Source of the DNA: Clostridia bacterium
GTDB lineage: Bacteria > Bacillota > Clostridia > Christensenellales > Borkfalkiaceae
Reading direction: 5' to 3'
Length of the DNA stretch: 64,000 nucleotides
NCBI GenBank assembly: GCA_900770185.1
Contig: CAAGJM010000027.1
Span: forward strand, 62,001-126,000
In this document: positions 24,901-33,663 of the stretch, piece after piece
Numbering within the stretch: the first letter of the stretch is position 1
Layout: every line of letters begins with the position of its first letter
Translations under genes and position numbers: made by a program
The notes under the pieces: generated by a model
Seen by the model: the letters and a program-made list of their open reading frames with translations, nothing else
What the model was told of the DNA's origin: nothing
Database searches by the model: none

Positions 24901-25608
24901 TTAATTGCTGCAATACAGCCGTTTGTATGGATTTTGCGAGTTCGGTCTAAGCACGAAAAATTCGGAATTTAAAACCTTATTTTCGTCAAACCCGAAATAC
25001 TTGCAATAATTTTCAACGAATTTTTTAATTTCGGCGATATCGTTTTCGGTTGCGGGCGCGCACTTTACCTGTTCGGGTAAATCTTTCGGCTCAACGCCGC
25101 GCACGAACATTTTGCCGCCGTGCATACCAGTTCCGCATTCTTTAAGCGAAAAATCATCGCCGAAAAGGTTTAAAACGACGATTACGCCGCCCGCCTGATA
25201 CTCGCCCAAAAAACTACCCGCCGTGCCGCCGATTATAATGGCGGGTTTTTTATCGCCGTACTCTTTCATATGAATACCTACGCGATAGCCGGCGCACTTT
25301 TCGACGTAAATTTCACCGCCGCGCATAGAGTACCCGAGCGCGTCGCCCGCCGAACCGTAAACGACGATTTTACCGTCGTTCATCGTATCGCCGACGGCGT
25401 CCTGCACGTCGCCTTTAACAACGACGGTCGCGCCGTTTAAGTAAGATGCGAGAGCATTGCCGGGAACGCCTTCGATAGTGACGGTACCGCCGCCCGCGCC
25501 CGTTGCGATGTACCTTTCGCCCAAAACGCCCGATATGGTCAGCGTTTTATACTTATTTATTACTTTATTCAGCGTCGAATAAGTATAATTTTTTGCATTT
25601 ACAATCAA
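24901..25608 (-). CDS. Glutamate synthase GXGXG-domain subunit
   Basis: A 235-residue beta-helix protein corresponding to the C-terminal domain of large-subunit glutamate synthase, encoded separately as in archaeal-type GltS. Repeated Gly patterns are seen in GERYIATGAGGGTVTIEG, NDGKIVVYGSAGDALGYSM, RGGEIYVEKCAGYRVG and IIIGGTAGSFLGEYQAGG. The likely start is a TTG at 25608 with AAAAGGAG upstream. It is separated from its partner subunits at 26292-28887 by 683 bp filled with repeats, and followed after 10 bp by glnA. Confidence 0.88.
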   Translation of the reverse strand: MIVNAKNYTYSTLNKVINKYKTLTISGVLGERYIATGAGGGTVTIEGVPGNALASYLNGATVVVKGDVQDAVGDTMNDGKIVVYGSAGDALGYSMRGGEIYVEKCAGYRVGIHMKEYGDKKPAIIIGGTAGSFLGEYQAGGVIVVLNLFGDDFSLKECGTGMHGGKMFVRGVEPKDLPEQVKCAPATENDIAEIKKFVENYCKYFGFDENKVLNSEFFVLRPNSQNPYKRLYCSN

Positions 25609-26134
25609 ATTATATCACACTCCTTTTATAAAATAAATATTTTAGTTTTAATTTTTTATCGTTTTTATTTAACCGTGGGTTAAGTTTTAGTTATGGGTGG
25701 ATTGTTAATCACAGCTTGTTTTTTAAATTAGCCGTAAAAACGGCTATATCTTACCCCTGCCCTACATTAAGTATGTAGGTTTAATAAAGCCCTTACGAGT
25801 TTTACGCCCGTTTTCGCTTCCGCGAGATTCTTCACTTCGTTACTCGGCGATTAACGCTAACGCGTAAAAACTATCGTTTTTCGCATTTGTTGAAACAAAT
25901 GCAATCGCCTTATACTTGCTGTCGTTAAAAACTCCTTGCAAGCAAAGTTTTTAACCGGCTGCGCAAGAAGGACACTCCTTCCCGTCACCCTGAGCCCTGT
26001 CGAAGGGTCTATGCGGCACGCCGCATTTTTATATCACTATCTTTAATACGCCTTACGGAAATACGCCTTACGGATAGATGTTTCGACTACGCTAACGCTC
26101 CGCTCAACATGACGGAACGCAGTGACGACGAGGA
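25609..26134. repeat. Repeat-filled gap inside the glutamate synthase operon
   Basis: No gene is visible here. It contains a hairpin AGCCGT-AAAA-ACGGCT near 25731, a palindrome CCTACATT...TGTAGG near 25763, a repeat copy beginning CGCTTCCGCGAGATTCTTC near 25815, the segment CCCGTCACCCTGAGCCCTG with TGCGGCACGCCGCA near 25981-26026, and another ...CTCAACATGACGG copy near 26086-26113. These appear to have accumulated between two co-directed subunit genes. Confidence 0.65.
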
Positions 26135-26289
26135 GAAGCGTTTTGCTATGAATTAGATTTTTTGCTGCTAAAAAAACTATTTAGACAAGGCGGTTATCCG
26201 AAACCGTACTTGCCGTACGGTGAGCGGTAACCAACGCAGTATAAACAGGAATTTTTAGCCAAAAAATCAATGAGATAGCAAAACGCTTC
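26135..26289. repeat. Palindromic element A (nested inverted repeat)
   Basis: A palindrome of about 155 bp. The outer arms start GAAGCGTTTTGCTAT (26135) and end with its complement at 26289; they match imperfectly over about 43 bases. The inner core is CGAAACCGTACTTGCCGTAC followed by GGTGAGCGGTAACC. It ends 2 bp from the stop of the downstream-lying glutamate synthase gene. Cores of the same design occur at 52.1, 51.1 and 59.2 kb. Confidence 0.8.
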
Positions 26290-26291
26290 GA

Positions 26292-27794
26292 CTACTCCCC
26301 CGCGTGCATAATGCCTAAAACGGAAAGTTCTTTTTCGTTTAAGCCGATACCGCGGAGCATAAGGCGGTTACCTTTTAAAGCCTCGATTGAGTTTATACCC
26401 ATTCCGCCCATAAATTCTTTTATTTCGTTCGTCCAGCCGTTTATTAAATTTATAAGCCGAGAGGCTCCGACTTCGGGGTCAAGCCTGGCGACGAGTTCGG
26501 GAATCTGGGTGGCAATGCCCCAGTTGCACTTACCTTGTTGGCAAGACCTGCACAAATGGCAACCCATTGCAATGAGCGCGGAAGTTGCGATATAAACGGC
26601 GTCCGCCCCAAGGGCGATTGCCTTGACGATATCCGCGCTGTTTCTTATCGCCCCGCCCGCGACTATCGAAACGTTTTCGCGTATACCTTCTTCGCGAAGC
26701 CGCGTATCGACAGCGGCAAGGGCAAGTTCTATAGGAATGCCGACACTGTCGCGTATACGAGTAGGCGCGGCGCCCGTTCCGCCGCGAAACCCGTCGATTG
26801 CTATTATATCAGCGCCGCTTCTTGCGATTCCGCTCGCTATCGCCGCGACGTTATTAACCGCCGCCACTTTTACGATTATAGGTTTTTCGTAATCAGTCGC
26901 TTCTTTTAGCGAAACGACGAGTTGGCGCAAATCCTCAATCGAATAAATGTCGTGATGGGGCGCGGGAGAAATTGCATCGCTATTCATGGGAATCATGCGG
27001 GTTCTTGAAACGTCATCGCTGATTTTCGCGCCCGGTAGATGCCCGCCGATGCCGGGTTTTGCGCCCTGACCTATCTTTATTTCGATAGCCGCGCCGGCGT
27101 CTAAGTAGTCTTTATGCACGCCGAACCGCCCGGAAGCAACCTGAACTATCGTATTTTTGCCGTAAGGGTAAAAATCTTTATGCAAGCCGCCTTCGCCGGT
27201 GTTGTAGTAAATGCCGAGTTTTTCGGCGGCGGTAGCTAAACTTTTGTGAGCGTTGTAGCTTATAGAACCGTAACTCATCGCCGAAAACATAATCGGGGTT
27301 GAAAGGGTCAGCCGGGGCGGAAGTTTTGTGATGATTTTGCCGCCGATATCGCGCTTAATTTCAAAATTTTTCTTACCTAAAAAGACCTTCGTTTCCATAG
27401 GCTCGCGAAGCGGGTCGATGGACGGGTTAGTGACTTGCGACGCGTTTATCAGCATTTTATCGAAATATACGGGATAATTTTGCGGGTTACCCATTGACGA
27501 TAAAAGCACCCCGCCCGTTTCGGCCTGCTTGAAAATTTCGATAATATTTTGTTCGCTCCAACTCTTGTTTTCTTTGAAAGTCAAGTTGCTTTTTACTATT
27601 TTAATGGCGCGGGTCGGGCAAAATTCTACGCAACGGTGACAGTTCACGCACTTCGTTTCGTCCGCGGTTAAGACCGTTTTGCCGTTTAATTCTTTAACTT
27701 GATGCACTCCGTTATAACACTCGTGCACGCATTTTAAACAATTAACGCATTTTAATAAATTTCTTTCGACTTCATATTCTGCGTAATTATACAT
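26292..27794 (-). CDS. Glutamate synthase FMN/ferredoxin subunit
   Basis: A 500-residue protein. The N-terminus has two 4Fe-4S clusters (CVNCLKCVHEC near 16 and CVNCHRCVEFCP near 50). The central FMN-binding glutamate synthase domain includes TPIMFSAMSYGSISYNA, GEGGLHKDFYPYG, IGQGAKPGIGGHLPG and DGFRGGTGAAP. A late CHLCRSCQQGKC cluster motif resembles the 3Fe-4S ligands of GOGAT. This subunit reductively transfers ammonia to 2-oxoglutarate. It is the middle piece of a three-gene archaeal-type enzyme and lies 10 bp after the amidotransferase gene. Confidence 0.93.
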   Translation of the reverse strand: MYNYAEYEVERNLLKCVNCLKCVHECYNGVHQVKELNGKTVLTADETKCVNCHRCVEFCPTRAIKIVKSNLTFKENKSWSEQNIIEIFKQAETGGVLLSSMGNPQNYPVYFDKMLINASQVTNPSIDPLREPMETKVFLGKKNFEIKRDIGGKIITKLPPRLTLSTPIMFSAMSYGSISYNAHKSLATAAEKLGIYYNTGEGGLHKDFYPYGKNTIVQVASGRFGVHKDYLDAGAAIEIKIGQGAKPGIGGHLPGAKISDDVSRTRMIPMNSDAISPAPHHDIYSIEDLRQLVVSLKEATDYEKPIIVKVAAVNNVAAIASGIARSGADIIAIDGFRGGTGAAPTRIRDSVGIPIELALAAVDTRLREEGIRENVSIVAGGAIRNSADIVKAIALGADAVYIATSALIAMGCHLCRSCQQGKCNWGIATQIPELVARLDPEVGASRLINLINGWTNEIKEFMGGMGINSIEALKGNRLMLRGIGLNEKELSVLGIMHAGE

Positions 27795-27804
27795 AATAAC
27801 GCTC

Positions 27805-28887
27805 CTATTTTTTTAAAGTTACGATATACGGCGTGCCGCCGCCGAGCGACTTGATGTTTTCCGCGCCGCTATCCATACTTAAAATTGCGCACTCTTCGCT
27901 CGCAAAATAAGTTTTATCGTTATGCGTGCCGACGACCATAGACCTAAGTTTAAGCCTGTCGTTCAAAGCCATAACCCCGCCCGTAAACCCGACCAGTATC
28001 GAAAAGGGCCCGGTTATTAAAAGACTTGAAAACTCGGTACGCAAAAACGTATAATAATCGCGGGATTCATCGGGCATTTTTTCGATATCTTTCCAAAAAG
28101 GCGCGGCTATTACGTTTGCGGCTTCTTTAAAAGTCAAACCCTTTTTGCGGGTCAGAAAATCGAGCGCGTAAGTTATAACTTCGGTATCGGTTAAAAGGGT
28201 GCACTTATATCCGAACATTTCGATAAAGCGGCGGTTTGCGTCGTAAGACGAAATTTCCCCGTTATGGACGACGGAGGTGTTGAGAAGCGAAAAGGGATGC
28301 GCGCCGCCCCACCACCCGGGGGTGTTGGTTGGGTACCTGCCGTGCGCCGTCCATAAGTACCCCGCGTATTCGTCAAGTTTATAATAGTCGGCTATGTCTT
28401 CGGGGTACCCGACGCCCTTAAAGCAACCCATGTTTTTGCCGCAGGAAAAGACGTGACACCCCTTAATTTCGACGTTAATTTTAAAAACCGCGCGGGCGAC
28501 GTATTCGTCTTCGCTTAAATGGCTGTCACGCAGAAGATTATGGTCGGGGGCGAGAAAATAACGCCAGATAAGCGGCGCGTCGGTGATAACGGGCGACTTT
28601 TTGACGGGAATTTTTGAAAGGTTGATAATTTCAAACTTTTCGTCCAGATATTTTTCACATTCGGATTTTGACGCAATGTCGTCGTAAAAAACATGGAAAG
28701 CGTAAAAATCTTTATATTCGGGATAAATGCCGTAGCCAGCAAAGCCGCCGCCCAAACCGTTTGAGCGTTCGCGCATGGGAACCATGGCGCGCCGTATGAT
28801 TTCGCCCGACAAACTTTCGCCCGCGGACGATATCACGCCCGCAAACGCGCAACCCGAAGGGATGCGCACTTCGCCCTCTTTTTTCAT
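27805..28887 (-). CDS. Glutamate synthase amidotransferase subunit
   Basis: A 360-residue class II glutamine amidotransferase releasing ammonia from glutamine. The catalytic cysteine is in IPSGCAFAGVIS at residue 13, so a 12-residue propeptide must be removed to expose it. GHRRYPTN-like residues (here AHGRYPTNTPGWW) and HNGEISSYDANR are class II signatures. It is the first gene of the glt operon, with a TTGACA promoter and leader terminator upstream. Ribosome binding site AAGGAG. Confidence 0.92.
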   Translation of the reverse strand: MKKEGEVRIPSGCAFAGVISSAGESLSGEIIRRAMVPMRERSNGLGGGFAGYGIYPEYKDFYAFHVFYDDIASKSECEKYLDEKFEIINLSKIPVKKSPVITDAPLIWRYFLAPDHNLLRDSHLSEDEYVARAVFKINVEIKGCHVFSCGKNMGCFKGVGYPEDIADYYKLDEYAGYLWTAHGRYPTNTPGWWGGAHPFSLLNTSVVHNGEISSYDANRRFIEMFGYKCTLLTDTEVITYALDFLTRKKGLTFKEAANVIAAPFWKDIEKMPDESRDYYTFLRTEFSSLLITGPFSILVGFTGGVMALNDRLKLRSMVVGTHNDKTYFASEECAILSMDSGAENIKSLGGGTPYIVTLKK

Positions 28888-28980
28888 AAAACTTCTCCTT
28901 ACAAAAATTTTCAGCCAGTTTTTGCGTTTGCCTCCGCGAGATTCCTCGCTTCGCCATAAATGACAAACGAATAATGATAC
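28888..28980. repeat. Leader region with dispersed repeat copy
   Basis: The part of the glt leader between the terminator and the start codon. It includes a copy of the intergenic repeat (CTCCGCGAGATTCCTCGCTT near 28930-28967), so the repeat lies within the transcribed 5' UTR. Confidence 0.55.
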
Positions 28981-29036
28981 AAAATAAAAAAGGGCGAAAG
29001 CGACTTTGCACGGTTGTGCGGACGCCTTTGCCCTTT
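28981..29036 (-). terminator. Leader terminator of the glt operon
   Basis: On the minus strand AAAGGGC..AAGGCG pairs with CGCUUUCGCCCUUU around an inner GCAC-AACC-GUGC hairpin, followed by a U-rich tail. It begins about 10 nt after the predicted transcription start, ahead of the first gene, as expected for antitermination control by a leader-binding protein such as ANTAR. Confidence 0.75.
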
Positions 29037-29050
29037 AATTATTTTTTTAA

Positions 29051-29080
29051 AGTATACGCCGCCGTAAGCGCGGTTGTCAA
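29051..29080 (-). promoter_or_regulatory. Promoter of the glt operon
   Basis: TTGACA (29080-29075), an 18-base spacer and TATACT (29056-29051) on the minus strand, directly upstream of the leader terminator. Confidence 0.78.
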
Positions 29081-29258
29081 CCGATTTAAACGCTTAATTT
29101 TAAATTTTATCGCGCCGCCGCCACACAGCGCGGTATTTTGAACGCTACGTTTAATATGTACGCGCGCACGCGTGAATAAGCGAGTTATAGCGAATTTAAC
29201 GAGAGTTTAGTTACGATTATAGCCATTAAAAAAATTTTAAAAACTTCGCTTAAAATAA

Positions 29259-29287
29259 TTGACAAATAAATTTTGCAAGAATATAAT
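29259..29287 (+). promoter_or_regulatory. Promoter of the ilvE-panE operon
   Basis: Consensus TTGACA (29259-29264), a 17-base spacer and TATAAT (29282-29287) on the plus strand. It is divergent from the glt promoter; the 180-bp region between them could hold shared control sites. Confidence 0.88.
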
Positions 29288-29315
29288 ACGGCTATACAAA
29301 AAATATTTGGTTGGC

Positions 29316-29354
29316 AACGGCGTCAAAGATACCCTCTTTGACGCCGTTTTTTTT
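29316..29354 (+). terminator. Leader terminator upstream of ilvE
   Basis: AACGGCGTCAAAG pairs perfectly with CTTTGACGCCGTT around a 7-base ATACCCT loop and is followed by eight T residues. It begins only about 20 nt after the predicted start and 90 bp before ilvE, so ilvE expression needs readthrough or antitermination. Confidence 0.85.
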
Positions 29355-29444
29355 GGTTCAATCGCCCGATTTATTGAAAATTACGGCTTTTAATTAAAAA
29401 ACGGCTTAAATTTAAGCGAGTTGTCAATCATAAAAGGAGTAATT

Positions 29445-30455
29445 ATGGCTAACGAGAAAAAGGGTTTTGCGTATCACAAAACAAAGAAAAGATACGTTAA
29501 CAAATTCGTTGACGGTAAATGGCAAAAAGGCAAGCTTACCAAAAACGCGACCGTTAAATTAAACGAAAGCGCGTGCGTTTTGCAATATGCCCAAACGGTT
29601 TTCGAAGGACTTAAAGCGTATAAAACGGAAGACGGCAGCGTGGTTTGCTTCCGCCCCGACCTTAACGCGGAACGTTTGAACGACTCGTGCGAGCGCATGG
29701 TTATCCCTAAGCTCCCCGAAGGCGAGTTTATAAAAGCGGTTAAAGCGGTAGTTAAAGCAAACGTTAAGGCTATACCGCCGTACGGTTCGAACGGGTCGCT
29801 GTACCTGCGCCCTTACGTGTTCGGTTACACCCCGATTTTAGGAGTAAAACCCGCGAAAGAGTTCGAATTCAGACTGTTCGGCTCGCCCGTTTACTCATAT
29901 TTCAGCGGCGGCGCAAAGCCGATAACCTTGCGCATTTCCGACTACGACAGAGCCGCTCCGCGCGGCACCGGGCATATTAAGGCGGGGCTTAACTACGCGA
30001 TGAGTTTGTACCAGATAACCGACGCGCACGAAAAAGGTTTTGACGAGAACTTATACCTTGACTCGGCAACGCGCACCTATATAGAAGAAACCGGCGGCGC
30101 AAATATTATCTTCATAGATAAAAACGGAACGCTGGTAACCCCCAAGTCGCCCACGATTTTGCCGAGCATTACGAGAAGGTCTTTAACTTATCTTGCAGAA
30201 CACTACCTCGGCATTAAGGTTGAAGAGAGAAAAATAGCCGTTTCGGAACTTAAAGATTTCGTCGAATGCGGTTTGTGCGGCACGGCTGCGGTCATATCCC
30301 CCGTAGGTAAAATCGTAAACGGAGATAAAACCTACGAATTTAAAACCGATTTAGGCGACGAAACCAAAACGATTACTAAACTTTATAACCTTTTAAGAAA
30401 CATTCAGCTTAAAAAGGTGAAAGCGCCCGAAGGCTGGATTTTAGAGATTAAATAA
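29445..30455 (+). CDS. ilvE: Branched-chain amino acid aminotransferase
   Basis: A PLP fold type IV enzyme of 336 residues, transaminating Leu/Ile/Val with 2-oxoglutarate/glutamate. The start is ATG 29445 with AAAAGGAG 6 bases upstream. YAQTVFEGLKAYKTEDG and FRPDLNAERLNDSCERM are BCAT signatures. The PLP lysine is in GTGHIKAGLNYAMSL, and YIEETGGANIIFI with SITRRSLTYLA are later motifs. It heads the plus-strand operon behind a strong promoter and a leader terminator, linking branched-chain amino acids to nitrogen state. Confidence 0.95.
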   Translation: MANEKKGFAYHKTKKRYVNKFVDGKWQKGKLTKNATVKLNESACVLQYAQTVFEGLKAYKTEDGSVVCFRPDLNAERLNDSCERMVIPKLPEGEFIKAVKAVVKANVKAIPPYGSNGSLYLRPYVFGYTPILGVKPAKEFEFRLFGSPVYSYFSGGAKPITLRISDYDRAAPRGTGHIKAGLNYAMSLYQITDAHEKGFDENLYLDSATRTYIEETGGANIIFIDKNGTLVTPKSPTILPSITRRSLTYLAEHYLGIKVEERKIAVSELKDFVECGLCGTAAVISPVGKIVNGDKTYEFKTDLGDETKTITKLYNLLRNIQLKKVKAPEGWILEIK

Positions 30456-30479
30456 TTCCTCTACATAAGGAGACAGAAT

Positions 30480-31394
30480 ATGAAAATTTATATTATCGGC
30501 GCGGGCGCGATGGGTATGCTTTATGCCTCGATGCTGAACAAAACGAACAACGTAACTCTTATAGACGCAAACGAGGCGCTTATTAAAGAAGTAGAAAAAG
30601 AAAACGGCTTCACCGTTAAAAGTTACGACGGCACGAGCGTTAAATGCGGCGCAAAAGTCGTTAAAAGCGAAGATATAACGGAACCTGCCGACCTTGTAAT
30701 AGTCTTCGTTAAAGATACGGTTACCGACGTTGCGGTTAAAGGAAATATGGCGGCGATAGGAAAAGACACGATAGTGTTATCGCTCCAAAACGGCATCGGA
30801 AACGCCGACGTAATTGAAAAATACGTGCAAAAATCGCAGATTTTACTCGGAACGACCAAACACAACTGCGTTGTAAAAACGCTTAGCGAAGTTTACCATT
30901 CGGCGGGCGGCAAGACGGTTATCGGCTCTATCGCGGGTAACGAGGATGCCGCGAAAAAGATTGTGGACGTATTTAAAAAAGCGGGTATAGAAACGGAATT
31001 TTCGGACAACGTTAATTACCTTTTGTGGGAAAAATTGTTCACTAATATGACCATAAACCCCGTAACCGCACTGCTCGGCGCGGAAATGGACGTTTTAGGC
31101 AAATCGGTTTACGGCGAAAATATCGTGCGTAAGCTAGTTGACGAAGCCGTTATAGTTGCGAAAGCGGAAGGGCTTAGTTTTGACGGAAAAAAGATTGCCG
31201 ACCAGATTATAGCCTACGTTAAAAAATCGGTCGGCGGCAAAGCGTCGATGTGTCAGGACGTCGAAAGAAAGCGCAAAACCGAAATCGACTTTATAAACGG
31301 CGCGGTTTTAAAAGCCGCCGAAAAGCACGGACTTACCGCACCGACCCACGAAGCGATTGTCAATTTAATACACTTAAAAGAAACGACTTACTAA
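30480..31394 (+). CDS. panE: 2-dehydropantoate 2-reductase
   Basis: A 304-residue NADPH-dependent ketopantoate reductase family protein (ketopantoate to pantoate in CoA synthesis). The Rossmann motif IIGAGAMGMLYASML is at the N-terminus. VFVKDTVTD, LSLQNGIGNADVI and the catalytic-lysine region LLWEKLFTNMTINPVTALL are characteristic. ASMCQDVERKRKTEIDFINGAV is the C-terminal signature. It lies 24 bp after ilvE with AAGGAG. Some family members reduce other 2-oxo acids, and the pairing with ilvE would fit valine/pantoate intermediates. Confidence 0.9.
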   Translation: MKIYIIGAGAMGMLYASMLNKTNNVTLIDANEALIKEVEKENGFTVKSYDGTSVKCGAKVVKSEDITEPADLVIVFVKDTVTDVAVKGNMAAIGKDTIVLSLQNGIGNADVIEKYVQKSQILLGTTKHNCVVKTLSEVYHSAGGKTVIGSIAGNEDAAKKIVDVFKKAGIETEFSDNVNYLLWEKLFTNMTINPVTALLGAEMDVLGKSVYGENIVRKLVDEAVIVAKAEGLSFDGKKIADQIIAYVKKSVGGKASMCQDVERKRKTEIDFINGAVLKAAEKHGLTAPTHEAIVNLIHLKETTY

Positions 31395-31469
31395 AAACAA
31401 ACTACCGCCGCAAAATTTTTAACGCGGCAAAAAAATTAACTGATTTACGATAAAAAAAGGAGATACGAT

Positions 31470-33557
31470 ATGAAAACCGTTACCGATTACTTTGGTTCGA
31501 TGGTATTTAACGACGGGGTTATGAAAGCAAGACTCCCCAAAGAAACTTACAAAGAAGTCAGAAAGGCTATAGAAGACGGCGCTCGCCTCGATTTAGAAAC
31601 CGCGAACGTAGTTGCGAACGCTATGAAAGATTGGGCTATTCAGAACGGCGCGACCCACTTTACCCACTGGTTCCAGCCGATGACGGGCGTCACCGCCGAA
31701 AAGCACGACAGCTTTATTTCTCCGACGGCGGGAGGGGACGTAATACTCGAATTTTCGGGCAAAGAGTTGGTGCGCGGCGAACCCGACGCTTCAAGCTTTC
31801 CGTCGGGCGGGCTTCGCTCCACTTTCGAAGCGCGCGGATATACCGCGTGGGACCCGACTTCTTACGCGTTCATAAAAGACGGCGTTTTGTGCATACCCAC
31901 GGCGTTTTGCTCGTACGGCGGCGAAGCGCTCGATAAAAAAACTCCGCTGCTTCGCTCGATGGAAGCAATTAACAAACAGGCGTTAAGAGTTTTGAAGTTA
32001 TTCGGAAACGACAGCGTTAAGTCCGTTAAAACCACCGTCGGTCCCGAACAGGAATACTTTTTAATTCCCCTTGAGCTTTACGACAAGCGCAAAGACCTTA
32101 TATTTACGGGCAGAACGCTTATCGGCGCGAAAGCCCCCAAAGGTCAGGAGATGGACGACCACTACTTCGGAGCGATTAAACCGAAAGTTCAGGAGTTTAT
32201 GAAAGATTTGAACGAAGAACTATGGAAACTAGGCGTGCTTGCTAAAACCGAGCATAACGAAGTCGCCCCCTCTCAGCACGAGCTTGCGCCCATTTTCACC
32301 ACGACCAACATAGCGACCGACCATAACCAGCTTACCATGGAAATCATGCAGAAAGTCGCTAAAAAACACGGGCTTGCGTGCCTGCTTGCCGAAAAACCTT
32401 TTGCGGGCGTAAACGGCAGCGGCAAACACAACAACTGGTCGATATCTACCGATACGGGCGTAAACCTTTTGGAGCCCGGCGACACTCCGTTCGACAACGC
32501 GCAGTTTCTGCTCTTTTTAACCGCAGTTATCAAAGCGGTTGACGAATATCAGGATTTACTCAGAATTTCAGCCGCGTCGGCGGGGAACGACCATCGCTTA
32601 GGCGCAAACGAGGCGCCCCCGGCAATCGTTTCGATGTTTTTGGGCGACGAGCTTACCGAGATTTTGAACGCCGTTAAAAACGACGCATCTTACGACAAAA
32701 AAGAAAAAGTTCAGATGAAAATCGGCGTGCACGTTATCCCCAAGTTCCCCAAAGACACGACCGACCGCAACCGCACAAGTCCTTTTGCGTTTACCGGCAA
32801 CAAGTTCGAGTTCAGAATGCTCGGCTCGTCCGCCTCTATCGCCGACGCGAACATTACTTTAAACACCGCCGTTGCAGAAGAACTTGCGGAATTTGCCGAC
32901 AAGCTTGAAAACGCAAAAGACTTCACTGCCGAACTTCACGACCTTATTAAAAGCGAACTTATCAAACATCAGCGCATAATATTCAACGGCAACGGTTACA
33001 ACGACGAGTGGATTGCGGAAGCCGAAAAACGCGGACTTTTAAACCTTAAATCTACCCCCGAATGTCTGCCCTACTTCCTTAAAGAAAAGAACGTAGCTTT
33101 GTTTACGAAACACAAAGTTTTCTCGGAAACGGAAATGAAAGCGAGATACGAAATTATGCTTGAAAACTACGTTAAGACCATTAACATCGAGGCGCTTACG
33201 ATGATAGATATGGTAAAAAGGGATGTTTTGCCCGCGATAAGCAAGTACTGCGACGCGCTCGGCGAAAGAATTTTAAGCCGCAAGGAAGCTATCTGCGCCG
33301 CTCCGCTTTACGAAAGCGAAACGCTTATTATGCTTACAGACCTTGAAAAGTCTATATACTTAAAGCTTACGGATCTTGAAAATTTAACCGTCAGCCCGGA
33401 AGGCGAAACGTCGCTTGAAACGGCAACGTTCTACCGCAAAAAAGTGTTCGGCGCAATGCAGACGCTTAGGGTTGACGTCGATATGGCGGAAACCTTAACG
33501 GCGGCGGAATACTGGCCGTACCCCACTTACGGCGAAATGTTGTTCGGCGTAAGATAA
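31470..33557 (+). CDS. glnN: Type III glutamine synthetase
   Basis: A 695-residue GSIII enzyme; this class is about 700 residues against about 450 for GSI. FTHWFQPMTG, GGLRSTFEARGYTAWDP, VGPEQEYFLI, EVAPSQHELAPIF and AGVNGSGKHNNWSI are the GSIII catalytic motifs. The C-terminal helical region is complete. Ribosome binding site AAAAAGGAG. It lies 75 bp after panE. A second, short GSI (23739) is in the divergent operon, so the organism has two unrelated glutamine synthetases under adjacent control. Confidence 0.97.
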   Translation: MKTVTDYFGSMVFNDGVMKARLPKETYKEVRKAIEDGARLDLETANVVANAMKDWAIQNGATHFTHWFQPMTGVTAEKHDSFISPTAGGDVILEFSGKELVRGEPDASSFPSGGLRSTFEARGYTAWDPTSYAFIKDGVLCIPTAFCSYGGEALDKKTPLLRSMEAINKQALRVLKLFGNDSVKSVKTTVGPEQEYFLIPLELYDKRKDLIFTGRTLIGAKAPKGQEMDDHYFGAIKPKVQEFMKDLNEELWKLGVLAKTEHNEVAPSQHELAPIFTTTNIATDHNQLTMEIMQKVAKKHGLACLLAEKPFAGVNGSGKHNNWSISTDTGVNLLEPGDTPFDNAQFLLFLTAVIKAVDEYQDLLRISAASAGNDHRLGANEAPPAIVSMFLGDELTEILNAVKNDASYDKKEKVQMKIGVHVIPKFPKDTTDRNRTSPFAFTGNKFEFRMLGSSASIADANITLNTAVAEELAEFADKLENAKDFTAELHDLIKSELIKHQRIIFNGNGYNDEWIAEAEKRGLLNLKSTPECLPYFLKEKNVALFTKHKVFSETEMKARYEIMLENYVKTINIEALTMIDMVKRDVLPAISKYCDALGERILSRKEAICAAPLYESETLIMLTDLEKSIYLKLTDLENLTVSPEGETSLETATFYRKKVFGAMQTLRVDVDMAETLTAAEYWPYPTYGEMLFGVR

Positions 33558-33663
33558 AATCAATTTGGTCGCGAGGCGCTTAGGAATTTTTAATAATTTT
33601 AAAGCGCCGCGCGGTTAAATCGGTTTTAGAAAATTTTATAAATTTTAGATAAAATAAGAGATT

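Noticed and set aside
25609..26291. A CRISPR array in the repeat-rich gap
   Set aside because: The repeats are palindromic and irregularly spaced, with no regular repeat-spacer pattern and no cas genes.
28981..29036. A glutamine-type riboswitch in the glt leader
   Set aside because: The leader is too short and lacks the conserved core; a simple terminator with an inner hairpin explains it.
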